64,000 nucleotides of DNA from Polaribacter sp. Hel_I_88 (GTDB taxonomy: Bacteria > Bacteroidota > Bacteroidia > Flavobacteriales > Flavobacteriaceae). Below, in pieces: positions 32,973 to 43,028 of this stretch. How positions within the stretch are numbered: position 1 is the first letter of the stretch; the number at the start of each line of letters is the position of its first letter. Made by a program: the position numbers and the translations under genes. The stretch covers positions 3,730,001 to 3,794,000 of the forward strand of contig NZ_JHZZ01000001.1 in NCBI RefSeq assembly GCF_000687935.1. Reading direction: 5' to 3'. The notes beneath the pieces are model-generated. The model was given only the letters and a program-made list of their open reading frames with translations, had not been told where the DNA came from and made no database searches.

Positions 32973-33770
32973 ATGAAAGAAGTAAAACAAGTTACTAAAA
33001 AATTGCAGAAAGCAGTTGCAGAAGCTATTCAACAATTCACCATGATTGCTGAAGGTGATAAAATAATGGTGTGTTTATCTGGAGGAAAAGATAGTTACAC
33101 CTTGTTAGATATGTTGCTGTATTTTCAAAAAGTGGCACCAATTTCTTTCGATTTAATTGCTGTAAATCTCGATCAAAAACAACCAGGTTTTCCTGAGGAA
33201 GTTTTACCAACCTATTTAACAAACTTACAAGTCGATTATAAAATTATAGAGAAAAACACCTATAAAATTGTGATGGACAAAACTCCTGAAGGTAAAACTA
33301 CTTGCAGTTTGTGTTCGCGTTTGCGAAGAGGAACTTTGTATGAAGCTGCCAAAGATTTGGGTTGTAACAAACTTGCTTTAGGACATCATAGAAATGATAT
33401 TTTAGAAACCTTTTTCTTGAACTTCTTTTTTTCTGGGAAACTAGAAACCATGCCTCCAAAATTTAAAAATGATGCTGGAGATTTAGAAGTTTTAAGACCT
33501 TTGGCTTTTTGTAAAGAAAGTGATATTGAGGAATATTCAGATTTTAAAGACTTCCCAATAATTCCTTGTAATTTGTGTGGTTCTCAAGAAAATTTGCAAC
33601 GTCAGAATGTAAAACAACTGATTGCTGATTGGGAAAAAGAGTTCCCAAATAGAAACGCAATTATGATGAATGCTTTGCAGAATGTTTCTCCTTCGCATTT
33701 ATTAGACACCAAATTGTATGATTTTGAAAATTTAGAAAGTAAGATTGCTGATGAAGTTTTGATCAATTAA
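32973..33770 (+). CDS. ttcA: tRNA 2-thiocytidine biosynthesis protein TtcA
   Basis: A 265-aa PP-loop ATPase that thiolates C32 of tRNAs. The PP-loop SGGKDS is at 36-41, the paired cysteines Cys111 and Cys114 ([10 protein letters not shown]) and further Cys199/Cys202 (IPCNLC) are present, as is [10 protein letters not shown]. TtcA binds an Fe-S cluster through three conserved cysteines. A TATTTTTG promoter element ends 5 nt before the ATG. It is a single gene, convergent with the LysE gene. The length is typical; the family is firm. Confidence 0.93.
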   Translation: MKEVKQVTKKLQKAVAEAIQQFTMIAEGDKIMVCLSGGKDSYTLLDMLLYFQKVAPISFDLIAVNLDQKQPGFPEEVLPTYLTNLQVDYKIIEKNTYKIVMDKTPEGKTTCSLCSRLRRGTLYEAAKDLGCNKLALGHHRNDILETFFLNFFFSGKLETMPPKFKNDAGDLEVLRPLAFCKESDIEEYSDFKDFPIIPCNLCGSQENLQRQNVKQLIADWEKEFPNRNAIMMNALQNVSPSHLLDTKLYDFENLESKIADEVLIN

Positions 33771-33794
33771 TTTTTTTGTTATAAAAACAAGAAT

Positions 33795-34409
33795 TTATAT
33801 CAAAATTAGAACAGCAATCACCACAAAAACAACAATTTGCATCCATTTTAAATAGACACCAATTTTATTATTTTCTTTAATTTGTTCTGAAATGGTACCC
33901 GCTAAAATGGCTATTGCAGAAAAAATAATGAGTGAGACTGCCATGAATATCAATCCCAACACATAAAATTGAAGGATTGTTGACATTTTATCAGAAAACA
34001 AAAATCCAGGAAATAACGCTAAAAAGAAAATAGAAACTTTTGGGTTTAAAACATTCATAATAAACCCTTGTTTGAATAATTGTGTCGTCGTTTTCTTTGC
34101 TACATTATCATTTGAAAGTATAATGTTTGCATCCGATTTATAAACTTTGTATGCTAAATACAATAAGTAAATTGCGCCAAATAGTTTAATCGCAAAAAAT
34201 AAATTTTCTGAGTTTTTTATAATCGCTGAAACTCCAAATGCTAGTAAAGTAGTGTGCACTAAACAACCTGAAATCAGCCCAAAAACGGTTGCTAAACCAA
34301 ACTTTTTACCATTTACAATACTTTGTGTCAACACGAAAATATTATCTGGTCCTGGAGACAATGCTAAAAGAGATGTTGCAAGTGCAAAAGAAAATAAGGT
34401 TTCTAACAT
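33795..34409 (-). CDS. LysE family amino-acid/metabolite exporter
   Basis: A 204-aa inner-membrane protein with six hydrophobic helices, starting at the ATG of MLETLFSFALATSLLALSPGPDN. A longer frame from TTG (34439) is rejected because LysE proteins begin at this point. SPGPDNIFVLTQSI and the helix-3/4 region (AIYLLYLAYKVYKS), and NPKVSIFFLALFPGF are hallmark LysE/RhtB segments. It exports amino acids or related compounds. Its upstream gap to pyrD contains a pair of TTCTGAA repeats. Confidence 0.9.
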   Translation of the reverse strand: MLETLFSFALATSLLALSPGPDNIFVLTQSIVNGKKFGLATVFGLISGCLVHTTLLAFGVSAIIKNSENLFFAIKLFGAIYLLYLAYKVYKSDANIILSNDNVAKKTTTQLFKQGFIMNVLNPKVSIFFLALFPGFLFSDKMSTILQFYVLGLIFMAVSLIIFSAIAILAGTISEQIKENNKIGVYLKWMQIVVFVVIAVLILI

Positions 34410-34449
34410 GTGGACGAAATTAGTCTTTTTCCAAAACAAAACTGAGTGA

Positions 34450-34514
34450 GATTCTGAAACGAGTTCAGAGTGACAAAACTAGGTTAGATTCTGAAATAAA
34501 TTCAGAATGACAAA
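34450..34514. repeat. Tandem hairpin repeat (TTCTGAA/TTCAGA) before the LysE gene
   Basis: Two copies of a 28-bp element, 34450-34477 and 34487-34514, each GATTCTGAAA...TTCAGA-TGACAAA with an internal hairpin. Related copies lie at 30958-30979 in the his operon. Confidence 0.8.
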
Positions 34515-34516
34515 TT

Positions 34517-35566
34517 TTACAAATTCTTTAAAACAGCTTTATTTATTCTTTTTACCAAACTTGGGCCTTCATAAATAAAACCTGTATAAATCTGTACCAA
34601 ATCTGCTCCTGCCTTGATTTTTTCTAAAGCATCTTGTTCAGAATGGATACCTCCTACTCCAATAATCGGAAAAGATTTGTTTGAATTGTCTGCCAAATAT
34701 TGAATCACTTTTGTACTCTGATTTTTGATTGGCTGACCACTTACTCCTCCATTTCCAATTTCTTGCAAACGTTCTTTTGAGGCTTTTAAATTATCTCTAC
34801 TGGTGGATGTGTTGGATGCAATCACACCATCAATCTTAGTTTCTGCAACCAATTCTATAATTTCATCTAATTGTTGGTTATTTAAATCTGGAGCAATTTT
34901 TAATAAAATAGGTCTCGACTGCGCTCGACCTGACATAGAAAGTTCTGTATTTAATTTTTGGCAAGCAGAAATCAACTCTATCAAATAATCTTTGTCATTT
35001 AATTTTGCATGACTTCCCACATTTGGGCAGCTAACATTTAGCACAAAATAATCTACATAAGGATGCAAACCTTCAAAACATTCTAAATAATCTGCTGTAT
35101 AATTTTCTGGTAATGTTTGGGTATTTTTACCAATATTTCCACCAATTATTACATTGCCTTTGTTCTTTTTTAATTGCTGAATGGCAACTTCCAAACCTTC
35201 GTTGTTAAAGCCCATTCTATTGATAATTCCTTGATCGTCTTTTAAACGGAATAATCTTTTTTTAGGATTCCCAACTTGCCCTTTTGGGGTTACTGTACCT
35301 ATTTCTATAAAACCAAAACCGAAATTTGCCAATTCGTTATACAAAACAGCATTTTTATCAAATCCAGCAGCCAAACCCACAGGATTTTTAAACGTTAAAC
35401 CAAATAAAGTTCGTTCTAATTTTTTATCATTTACTTGATACAAACTTCTAAAAAATCCTGACATAAACGGAATTTTACACAAAAAGCGTATCAACGAAAA
35501 AGTAAAATAATGTACTTTTTCTGGATCAAAAAGAAAAAAAACGGGTCTTATCAGTAGTTTGTACAT
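34517..35566 (-). CDS. pyrD: Dihydroorotate dehydrogenase (quinone), class 2
   Basis: A 349-aa membrane-associated flavoenzyme of pyrimidine synthesis. [67 protein letters not shown] and IIGVGGI are the class 2 motifs; the N-terminal helix extension ([19 protein letters not shown]) is typical. Oddity: just before ILLKIAPDL the sequence MSGRAQSRP is encoded by a G/C-richer element at 34911-34936 (CTCGACTGCGCTCG) that looks like a repeat. It is the last of three close leftward genes with the TPR lipoprotein and pheT. Confidence 0.96.
   Translation of the reverse strand: MYKLLIRPVFFLFDPEKVHYFTFSLIRFLCKIPFMSGFFRSLYQVNDKKLERTLFGLTFKNPVGLAAGFDKNAVLYNELANFGFGFIEIGTVTPKGQVGNPKKRLFRLKDDQGIINRMGFNNEGLEVAIQQLKKNKGNVIIGGNIGKNTQTLPENYTADYLECFEGLHPYVDYFVLNVSCPNVGSHAKLNDKDYLIELISACQKLNTELSMSGRAQSRPILLKIAPDLNNQQLDEIIELVAETKIDGVIASNTSTSRDNLKASKERLQEIGNGGVSGQPIKNQSTKVIQYLADNSNKSFPIIGVGGIHSEQDALEKIKAGADLVQIYTGFIYEGPSLVKRINKAVLKNL
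34911..34936. repeat. Short repeat element inside pyrD
   Basis: GGTCTCGACTGCGCTCGACC with TGACA beyond; it is related to TTCGACTGCGCTCAATGC in the hisF-hisA gap and is much richer in G/C than the surrounding sequence. It contains the palindrome GGTC/GACC and is translated in frame. Confidence 0.65.
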
Positions 35567-35571
35567 AGGTA

Positions 35572-36714
35572 TTATTTTGAAAACCAGTTTTTAAATTCTT
35601 TCGTTTTTATAAATGCTGGCGCAAATTCAGATAAATTAAACTTTAATTCTTCTTTATCAATCTCAAATTTGTTCACGTATAATTCTAAAATTTCAATAAC
35701 TTTTTCAGTATTATTTGTCTCCAAGTAAATACCTAAAGCACTGTCATAAGCATCTATAAAATCTGGATATTCAAGATTTATAATGGCATACTTCCCTAAA
35801 GCATTTTCATAGTCTTTTTCGAAATAATAAATATTACCTTTTATATAATTTAAAAATGGGTCTCCTCCTAAAAGTTCGTCTAGTTTATCAATCGATTTTA
35901 TAGCCTTATCAAATTCTTTTTTATAAATTAAACCATCCAAAGAAACTAAATATAAACTAGGATCATTTGGGAATCTTTTTTCATAATCTTTAATGGCTTT
36001 ATAATACAAATCTTCAGATAAATTGAAGGTTAGCATGATATTTACCAATTGAAATGCCTTTGTAACTTTTGAAGAATTACTAATGGATTTGTAAACTTTA
36101 TGCGCTTCTTTAAATTTACCAGCTGCATTTAACTCTTTAACTTCAATCAGTTTTAGAGCATCTTGATACACTGTAATTTCTGTTAAATCTTTAGTTAAAA
36201 CGTTCGATTTATCTAAAATAGATTTATAATAGGTTCTATAGGTATCACTCAAATATTCACCAGACATATAAATGTACATATCTACGATTTTGAGCTCGCC
36301 ATTTATTTCTTTCACTAAATAATCATGATAATTTAAACCTTCTCCATAAAGCCTAAAAAGCAAATGAAAATTGTTTTTTTCATCTTCATAAGCTCTTATA
36401 AATTCATAGGAACCTCCTTCGCTTTTTTGTGCAACCAGCATTTCACCAAAGTTGAAATTTCTGGAAAAACCCATAAAAAACCCCGCGTTAAATTCATGCA
36501 CTTCTTTATCAGCAGATTTTAAAAGAAAAATATCCGCAAAAGCTTTTACATCATAAAGCTCATTCATTGCAGGTATATCATCTCTATCTGACTTGTTTTG
36601 AAGACTAAAACCTAAATTCGTTACATCTTCTAAAGTAATTTTCGTTTTTTCTTTTTCTTTAACACAAGAAAAACTGATTGCTATAAAAAGAAAGTAAGTA
36701 ATTTTTTTTATCAT
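35572..36714 (-). CDS. TPR-containing lipoprotein of unknown function
   Basis: A 380-aa protein with a lipoprotein signal ([17 protein letters not shown]; Cys17 would be lipidated). After a mixed alpha/beta N-terminal half (about 20-180, with [18 protein letters not shown]), the C-terminal half (about 185-370) holds helix pairs like TPRs ([51 protein letters not shown]). It lies between pheT (3 bp upstream) and pyrD (5 bp downstream) on the same strand, so it is firmly in an operon with two housekeeping genes. No family is recognised. Confidence 0.75.
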   Translation of the reverse strand: MIKKITYFLFIAISFSCVKEKEKTKITLEDVTNLGFSLQNKSDRDDIPAMNELYDVKAFADIFLLKSADKEVHEFNAGFFMGFSRNFNFGEMLVAQKSEGGSYEFIRAYEDEKNNFHLLFRLYGEGLNYHDYLVKEINGELKIVDMYIYMSGEYLSDTYRTYYKSILDKSNVLTKDLTEITVYQDALKLIEVKELNAAGKFKEAHKVYKSISNSSKVTKAFQLVNIMLTFNLSEDLYYKAIKDYEKRFPNDPSLYLVSLDGLIYKKEFDKAIKSIDKLDELLGGDPFLNYIKGNIYYFEKDYENALGKYAIINLEYPDFIDAYDSALGIYLETNNTEKVIEILELYVNKFEIDKEELKFNLSEFAPAFIKTKEFKNWFSK

Positions 36715-36717
36715 ATT

Positions 36718-39144
36718 TTATCTTAAAACAGCTTCTAAATTTTTCTCAAAACTTTGTTGTAATTTTTGCATCACTTTATCTATCTGATTATCTTCTAGAG
36801 TTTTAGAATCATCTTGCAACACAAAGCTTACTGCATACGATTTTTTACCTTCTGGTAATTTATCACCTTCATACACATCAAATAAATCTACTTCTTTTAA
36901 AATATTTTTTTCTGATTGAAAAGCCATATTGTAAATCTCTTTAAACTGAGTTTTAGCATCTAATAGCAAAGCTAAATCTCTTTTAACAGATGGAAATTTA
37001 GAAATCTCAGAAACTTTTAACTGTTTTTTACTTGCTAATTTTAGAATATTATCCCAATTAAAATCTGCAAATAATACTTCTTGCTTAATTCCGAATTCTT
37101 TTAATATCGATTTTCTTACAACCCCAAACTCAGCTACTTTAATTTTTCCTAAACTTAAAGTAATTCCTTCAGAAAATACATCGTTTTTAGTTGGCGACGT
37201 TTTAAAATTACTAATTCCTAATCTTTCTAAAACTGATGCTATAATTCCTTTTACATAAAAGAAATCTGAAGTTGCTGATTTGCTATTCCAAGTATCTTTT
37301 GTTCTGTTTCCAGTTACAAATAATGTTAAGTGTTTATCTTCTTGATATTTGCTATTATAGTTATGGTATGTTTTACCAAATTCATAAAACTTTAACGAGT
37401 TATTTCTTCTATTTAAATTGTAAGAAACAGACTCTAAACCACTAAATAACAAAGACTGACGCATTACATCTAAATCGTTACTCAAAGGGTTTAACATGGC
37501 AACATTTGCTTCTTCATTTATATTTTCTGACAATTTTGTATAATCAGATTTTGTTAAAGAATTCGCCATGGTTTCATTAAAACCTAAAGCACTTAATTGA
37601 TCTGCAATAATGTTTTCAATTTTAGTTTCTTTGTTAGAATCAAAAGAAATTGACGTGTTTAACTTGTGAGAAAACTCAATATTATTGTAGCCATATACTC
37701 GTAAAATTTCCTCAATAATATCAGCTTCTCTTTGCACATCTGTTCTATAAGATGGAATTGTTAAGCCTAAACCACCTTCAGTTTCGCTATTAATTTTAAT
37801 TTCTAAAGAAGCTAAGATATTTTTAATTTTCTCTTTCGGAATTTCTTGTCCTATTAATCTGTATGCATTTTGATAAGAGAAAAACACTTGAAAATCTTCC
37901 ACTTTTACTGGGTAAAAATCAGAAATATCAGATGCTAATTTTCCACCTGCATATTCTTCAATTAACAATGCTGCTCTTTTTAAAGCATACTCTGTCATAT
38001 TAATATCAATTCCTCTTTCAAATCTAAAAGAAGCATCCGTATTTAAAGCGTGTCTTTTTGCTGTTTTCCTGATAGAAACAGGGTTAAAATAAGCACTTTC
38101 TAAAAATATTGATGTGGTATGTTCTGTAACTCCAGATTGTAAACCTCCAAAAACACCTCCTAAACAAAGTGGATTTTCATCAGCATCACAAATCATAATA
38201 TCATCAGCAGAAAGTGTTCTTTCAATTCCATCTAAAGTTACAAATTTGGTTCCCTCTTTTAAAGTTTTCACTTTAATTTTAGTTCCCTTAATTTTCTGAA
38301 CGTCAAAAGCATGTAAAGGCTGCCCAAGCTCATGCAACACATAATTTGTAATATCTACAATATTATTTTTGGGTGCAATTCCGATTGCTTTTAAATGATT
38401 CTGAATAAATTCTGGTGAATCTTTTACTGTAATATCTGTAATTGTAATTCCACAATAACGAGGTACCAATTCTTTATCTTCCACTTCCACATCAAAACGA
38501 AAAGTTCTTTCATCTACGTGAAAATTACTAACAGAAGGCGAAATTAATTCCTTCTGAACATCTTTTTGCATTAAACCTGCTCTTAAATCTCTAGCAACTC
38601 CATAATGACTCATGGCATCAGATCTGTTGGGTGTTAAACCAATTTCAAAAACATAGTCTGTTTTGATGTTAAAAACATCCGAAGCTAAAGTTCCTTCTTT
38701 TAATTTTTCATCTAAAACTAGAATTCCATCATGATCACTTCCTAGACCTAATTCGTCTTCAGCGCAAATCATCCCATGACTTTCTTCGCCTCTAATTTTC
38801 CCTTTTTTTATTTTGAAACCTTCCCCTTTGTCATCGTACAACATGGTTCCAATAGTAGCAACAGGTACTTTTTGCCCAGCAGCAACATTAGGTGCTCCAC
38901 AAACAATTTGTACAGGTTTTCCATCTCCTAAATCTACAGTAGTTATTTTTAATCTGTCTGCATTTGGATGCTGCACACAGGTTAAAACTTTACCAACAAC
39001 AATGCCTTTTAAGCTTCCTTTTATAGATTCTTTGGTTTCAATTCCTTCTACCTCCAAACCTAAATCAGTTAACAACTCCCCTGTTTTAGTTGCATCCCAG
39101 TCAATTTTTACAAATTGTTGTAACCAATTATAAGATATTTTCAT
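36718..39144 (-). CDS. pheT: Phenylalanine-tRNA ligase beta subunit
   Basis: An 808-aa subunit that charges tRNA-Phe together with PheS (not in the window). The N-terminus MKISYNWLQQFVKIDW, the EMAP/OB-fold tRNA-binding domain (VGKVLTCVQHPNADRLKITTVD), B3/B4 with editing elements (SDAMSHYGVARDLRA), B5 and the ferredoxin-like anticodon-binding domain (SKFPSVKRDLALLLD, KSYAVSFVLQDD) occur in the usual order. The full length is present. It is the first gene of the leftward pheT-TPR lipoprotein-pyrD unit and is divergent from the TlpA-like gene with a 109-bp gap. Confidence 0.97.
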   Translation of the reverse strand: MKISYNWLQQFVKIDWDATKTGELLTDLGLEVEGIETKESIKGSLKGIVVGKVLTCVQHPNADRLKITTVDLGDGKPVQIVCGAPNVAAGQKVPVATIGTMLYDDKGEGFKIKKGKIRGEESHGMICAEDELGLGSDHDGILVLDEKLKEGTLASDVFNIKTDYVFEIGLTPNRSDAMSHYGVARDLRAGLMQKDVQKELISPSVSNFHVDERTFRFDVEVEDKELVPRYCGITITDITVKDSPEFIQNHLKAIGIAPKNNIVDITNYVLHELGQPLHAFDVQKIKGTKIKVKTLKEGTKFVTLDGIERTLSADDIMICDADENPLCLGGVFGGLQSGVTEHTTSIFLESAYFNPVSIRKTAKRHALNTDASFRFERGIDINMTEYALKRAALLIEEYAGGKLASDISDFYPVKVEDFQVFFSYQNAYRLIGQEIPKEKIKNILASLEIKINSETEGGLGLTIPSYRTDVQREADIIEEILRVYGYNNIEFSHKLNTSISFDSNKETKIENIIADQLSALGFNETMANSLTKSDYTKLSENINEEANVAMLNPLSNDLDVMRQSLLFSGLESVSYNLNRRNNSLKFYEFGKTYHNYNSKYQEDKHLTLFVTGNRTKDTWNSKSATSDFFYVKGIIASVLERLGISNFKTSPTKNDVFSEGITLSLGKIKVAEFGVVRKSILKEFGIKQEVLFADFNWDNILKLASKKQLKVSEISKFPSVKRDLALLLDAKTQFKEIYNMAFQSEKNILKEVDLFDVYEGDKLPEGKKSYAVSFVLQDDSKTLEDNQIDKVMQKLQQSFEKNLEAVLR

Positions 39145-39223
39145 GTTTTTTCTTCAAATTTTTCAGCGGCTAAATTAACCAATTTTAAGGGTTTTATTAA
39201 ATATTGATGTAAGTATTTTATTG

Positions 39224-39231
39224 TAAATTTG
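39224..39231 (+). promoter_or_regulatory. -7 promoter element TAAATTTG
   Basis: A TAnnTTTG match 22 nt before the start of the TlpA-like lipoprotein gene. Confidence 0.6.
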
Positions 39232-39253
39232 AGCTTTATTTTAAATATTATCG

Positions 39254-40468
39254 ATGCGTTTTTTATTATTGACTCTCAGTTTTTTACTTTTTATTTCTTG
39301 TGATACAGAAACTACTAAAACTTTAGATTCTGGCACATACAGAGCCGTTTTACAAGTTCAAGACAACCAAGAATTGCCCTTTATTTTTGAAGTTAAAAAC
39401 GATTCTCTCTTCACTATTTTTAATGCTGATGAAATTATTACTGTTGATGAAGTTACGTATAAGAATGATTCTATAGTGATTCAAACACCCGTTTTTGAAG
39501 GATACATCATTGCAAAAATCGAAGAAAACTCCTTAAAAGGTAATTTTATAAAACCAAGTTTAGATCAGATTGTGCCATTTAAAGCGACTAAAAGTAACAA
39601 TCGGTTTTCATCTAAAAAAGAGGCAGCTATAAATGTTTCTGGAAACTGGGAAACCATTTTTAGTGCAGATCATAAAGTTGACACTTATCTTGCGAAAGGA
39701 ATTTTTACACAAAAAGATAATAAAGTTACAGGAACTTTTAGAACCACAACTGGCGATTACAGATATTTGGAAGGTATTGTTGATGGCGATTCTTTAAAGC
39801 TTTCTACTTTTGATGGTTCTCACGCATTCTTATTTACAGCAAAAGCAACAGATTCTACTTTAAATGGATATTTTTATTCTGGCAATCATTGGAAAGAACC
39901 TTTTACAGCAAAACTAAATAATGAGTACGAATTGCCTAATGAAGAGAATTTAACATACATTAAAAAAGGTTACGAATATTTTGATTTTTCTTTTCCTGAT
40001 ACAAGAGGAAGAGTGGTTTCTTTGAGTGATCCTGAATTTAATGATAAAGTGATTATTTTACAAATTATGGGAACTTGGTGCCCAAATTGTTTGGATGAAA
40101 GCAAGTTTTTGGTCAATTATGTAAAGGAAAATCCAAATAAAAATTTGCAAATTATTGCATTGGCGTTTGAAGAAGCAAAAACAAGAGAAATTGCTTATGA
40201 GAGAATTAAGCGTTTTAAAAACCGAATAGGAATTGAATATCCTGTATTGTTAGCGCAATTTGGTAATTTGGCGAATAAAACTTTAGCACAACAAAAATTA
40301 CCAATGTTAAATCATATCATTTCTTATCCAACAACCATTTTTATGGATAAATCAGGTAAGGTTAGGAAAATTCACACTGGTTTTAATGGCCCAGCAACTG
40401 GCGAAAAATATACAGAATTCACAAAAGAATTTGAGGTTTTTGTTGACGAATTGCTGAATGAAGATTAA
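39254..40468 (+). CDS. TlpA-like thioredoxin lipoprotein
   Basis: A 404-aa envelope protein. A lipoprotein signal ends LLFISC (Cys16). Residues about 20-215 are a beta-rich domain typical of Bacteroidota TlpA-like lipoproteins, with NVSGNWETIF in its second half. Residues about 235-404 form the thioredoxin fold with the redox motif GTWCPNC (Cys276, Cys279) and the cis-Pro region ISYPTTIFMD. It likely reduces or isomerises disulfides in the periplasm or at the outer membrane. A TAAATTTG element lies upstream. It is a single gene followed by a repeat-rich gap. Confidence 0.9.
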   Translation: MRFLLLTLSFLLFISCDTETTKTLDSGTYRAVLQVQDNQELPFIFEVKNDSLFTIFNADEIITVDEVTYKNDSIVIQTPVFEGYIIAKIEENSLKGNFIKPSLDQIVPFKATKSNNRFSSKKEAAINVSGNWETIFSADHKVDTYLAKGIFTQKDNKVTGTFRTTTGDYRYLEGIVDGDSLKLSTFDGSHAFLFTAKATDSTLNGYFYSGNHWKEPFTAKLNNEYELPNEENLTYIKKGYEYFDFSFPDTRGRVVSLSDPEFNDKVIILQIMGTWCPNCLDESKFLVNYVKENPNKNLQIIALAFEEAKTREIAYERIKRFKNRIGIEYPVLLAQFGNLANKTLAQQKLPMLNHIISYPTTIFMDKSGKVRKIHTGFNGPATGEKYTEFTKEFEVFVDELLNED

Positions 40469-40999
40469 TTTCTTTGCCACGAATTCTTGAATTTTTTTCT
40501 CGGTAAAATGTCGCTCCTAAGGAGCTAAATAATTTTTGATAAATTAAAAGTCAATCAGATACAAATTAAAAAAAAAATTTGAAAATGTCACTTTTTAATT
40601 CGTGAATTCGTGACATTTTTTTTAAAATTTTGATTGATAAAACTCTAAAAAATCTTACTCAATAAACAAATATTTTATATATCGCCTTTCTAAGGCTTAG
40701 CGTAATTTTAAATTATTTTTTATTATTAATATTTCATCCCTATGGGATTTTCAGCTCTGTAAGAGCTAAATGTTAATAAAAAATTTACAAAAACATTTTT
40801 AAGCTCCTTAGGAGCGAAATTTAATAAGATAACAGTAATACTTAATCATAAATAAATTCAAATAAAATTTAAAAACTTCAACTTTTTTAATTCGTGAATT
40901 CGTGGCATTTTTTTTAAAAATTTCTATTGATATCATTTAAAAAACTATATAAATTCGAAGCAAATAAAACTTAATTCGATTTATCAAATTCAAAATAAA
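40469..40999. repeat. Gap made of nested inverted and direct repeats
   Basis: There is no gene in about 530 bp. Outer pair: CCACGAATTC (about 40482-40491) faces GAATTCGTGG (about 40898-40907). Inner pair: TCGCTCCTAAGGAGCTAA (40511) and its inverted copy AGCTCCTTAGGAGCGAA (40802). A direct repeat TTAATTCGTGAATTCGTG occurs at about 40596 and 40887. Between them is a third hairpin, CAGCTCTGTAAGAGCTAA (about 40752). The arrangement looks like several short mobile elements nested in each other. Confidence 0.75.
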
Positions 41000-41007
41000 T
41001 ATCTTTG
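41000..41007 (+). promoter_or_regulatory. -7 promoter element TATCTTTG
   Basis: A TAnnTTTG match 17 nt before the ATG of the sulfatase gene; it supports the ATG at 41025 over the TTG at 41016. Confidence 0.6.
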
Positions 41008-41024
41008 CTTTTTAATTGAAAATA

Positions 41025-43028
41025 ATGCTCCAAAAAATTCCCAATTACATAAAATACATTTTTAGCAATTTCATTTTGTTAATTGTTTTTAATTTCATTT
41101 TTAGAATCCTCTTTTACTCCTTTTTTGCAGAATTAGAAACTGCAACTTCCACCGAAATTCAAAAAGCATTTTGGCTAGGTTTGCGTTTCGATATAAAATT
41201 AGCTTCGATTGTTCTTTTTCCATTAGCACTTTTAGTTTTAATTTTCAATAGACGTTTTTTTAGCAATTCATTTTATAAAAAATTCGCAACTTTTTATTTG
41301 ATTCTTGCCTACATTATTTTAACCATATTTTACTTAATCGATTTTGGTTATTATGATTATTTATCTATTAGATTAGATGCTGCTTCGCTTCGTTTTTTGG
41401 AAGATTTAAAAATATCTACACAAGTTTTATTTGAAAGTTATCCTGTTTTTAAAGGTTTACTCGGGTTTTTAATTCTCGGTTTTGTAATTTATAAACTTTC
41501 TCGATTTTTATATGTCAAATTTAAAAATCATCAAATTAATCGCTCTAAAAAAGTAAAAACCGTATATTTTATAGTTACTTTTTTATTGTTGTCTTTTAGT
41601 ATTTACAATAGTTTTTCTCATTATCCTTTAAGATGGAGTGAAGCTTTTTTCTCTAAAAATAGCAAAGTAAATCAATTTGCATTAAATCCTGTTTTATACT
41701 TTTTCGATAGCTTTAAATTTAGAAGTGAAGGTGTTAATATGGCCGAATTCAAAAAATATTACCCTGTAATTGCCGAACATTTAGGGTTACCAAAAGATTC
41801 TGTTTCCTTTGAAAGAAAAGTAGTTTTTGAAGATTCTTTAAAAACAAAACCAAACGTTGTTTTTGTGATGTTAGAATCTGTGGGCGTAAAACCTTTAAGT
41901 TACTATGGAAACCCAATCAACAGTTCACCAAAAATAGATTCTTTAATTCCTAAAAGTTTAAATTTCTCTAATTTTTTCGTGCATAAATCAGGAACTGCAG
42001 CCAGCGTTTTTGCGAGTGTTACTGGGTTGCCAGATATAGATGACGTAAACACAGCTTCTAGAAACCCGATGATTATAGATCAGCGTATTTTATTTGATCA
42101 ATTTGAAGGTTATGAAAAATTGTACTTTTTAGGAGGAAGTGCAAATTGGGCAAACATCCGTGGAATTTTTCAAGCAAACATAAAAGGTTTAAAAATCTTT
42201 GAAGAAGGTAGTTATGAAACTGAAAACAGAGCTGATGTTTGGGGAATTGATGATTACGAATTGTTTAAAGAATCTGATAAGGAGTTGCAAAAATTGCATC
42301 AACAAAACAAACCATTTGTAGCGTATATTCAAACTGCCAGTAACCACATTCCATTTACAGTTCCTGATCAAAAAGAAAGTTTTACTCCGCTTGCTGAAAC
42401 CGATATTTCTGACGATTTATTAGAAAAATCTGGTTTTAAATCGGTTGCTCAATTAAATGCCATGCGTTATATAGATTTTAATATTGGTCGTTTTTTAGAA
42501 AGAGCAAAAACTGCTGGGTATTATGAAAATACTGTGTTTGTATTTTTTGGCGATCATAACACAATGATGAACAGAAATCATCAATATACAAATGAGCACG
42601 ATTTAAACATCAACCTACAACACGCACTTTTCTTTGTACATGCTCCAAAATTTGTAGAATCAAAAGAAATTACTAAAAATGCAAAATTAATTGATTTATT
42701 TCCAACAGTAATGAGTTTGATAAAAATGGATTATACCAATTACACTTTAGGAAGCAATCTTTTGGATAGTTCTAGCACAAGAAAACCTTCTTCTTTTGTG
42801 TATCTTAAAATGAATGGAGAACCTACTGTTGGCCTACTACAAGACAGTTTGTATTATTCCAAAACTAACATCAGCAAAACAAAAGGTTTGTATAATTTAA
42901 ATGCTGAAAATTTGATAGATTTAAAAGCAGAATATCCAAAGAAAGCATTAGAAATGGATAGCCTTTTAAATGCGTATTATCACGCAACTAAATATTTATA
43001 TTTCAATAATAAAAAGTTAGAGAAATAA
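41025..43028 (+). CDS. LTA synthase-like sulfatase (membrane phosphoglycerol/phosphoethanolamine transferase type)
   Basis: A 667-aa protein with five membrane helices in the first ~190 residues, followed by an alkaline-phosphatase-fold domain of the sulfatase family. The nucleophile Thr is in HKSGTAASVFASVTG, and later FFGDHNTMM provides metal ligands; VFVMLESVGVKPL is the usual start of the catalytic domain. Family members (LtaS, OpgB-like, EptA-like) transfer phospho-head groups to surface glycans; in a Gram-negative bacterium the target may be a lipid A or periplasmic glucan. The start at ATG 41025 is chosen over the TTG three codons upstream. The 3' end overlaps the convergent PAP2 gene by 12 bp. 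Confidence 0.88.
   Translation: MLQKIPNYIKYIFSNFILLIVFNFIFRILFYSFFAELETATSTEIQKAFWLGLRFDIKLASIVLFPLALLVLIFNRRFFSNSFYKKFATFYLILAYIILTIFYLIDFGYYDYLSIRLDAASLRFLEDLKISTQVLFESYPVFKGLLGFLILGFVIYKLSRFLYVKFKNHQINRSKKVKTVYFIVTFLLLSFSIYNSFSHYPLRWSEAFFSKNSKVNQFALNPVLYFFDSFKFRSEGVNMAEFKKYYPVIAEHLGLPKDSVSFERKVVFEDSLKTKPNVVFVMLESVGVKPLSYYGNPINSSPKIDSLIPKSLNFSNFFVHKSGTAASVFASVTGLPDIDDVNTASRNPMIIDQRILFDQFEGYEKLYFLGGSANWANIRGIFQANIKGLKIFEEGSYETENRADVWGIDDYELFKESDKELQKLHQQNKPFVAYIQTASNHIPFTVPDQKESFTPLAETDISDDLLEKSGFKSVAQLNAMRYIDFNIGRFLERAKTAGYYENTVFVFFGDHNTMMNRNHQYTNEHDLNINLQHALFFVHAPKFVESKEITKNAKLIDLFPTVMSLIKMDYTNYTLGSNLLDSSSTRKPSSFVYLKMNGEPTVGLLQDSLYYSKTNISKTKGLYNLNAENLIDLKAEYPKKALEMDSLLNAYYHATKYLYFNNKKLEK

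Noticed and set aside
41016-41024. TTG start three codons upstream of the sulfatase ATG
   Set aside because: The ATG at 41025 is better placed relative to the TATCTTTG element and gives the normal N-terminus.
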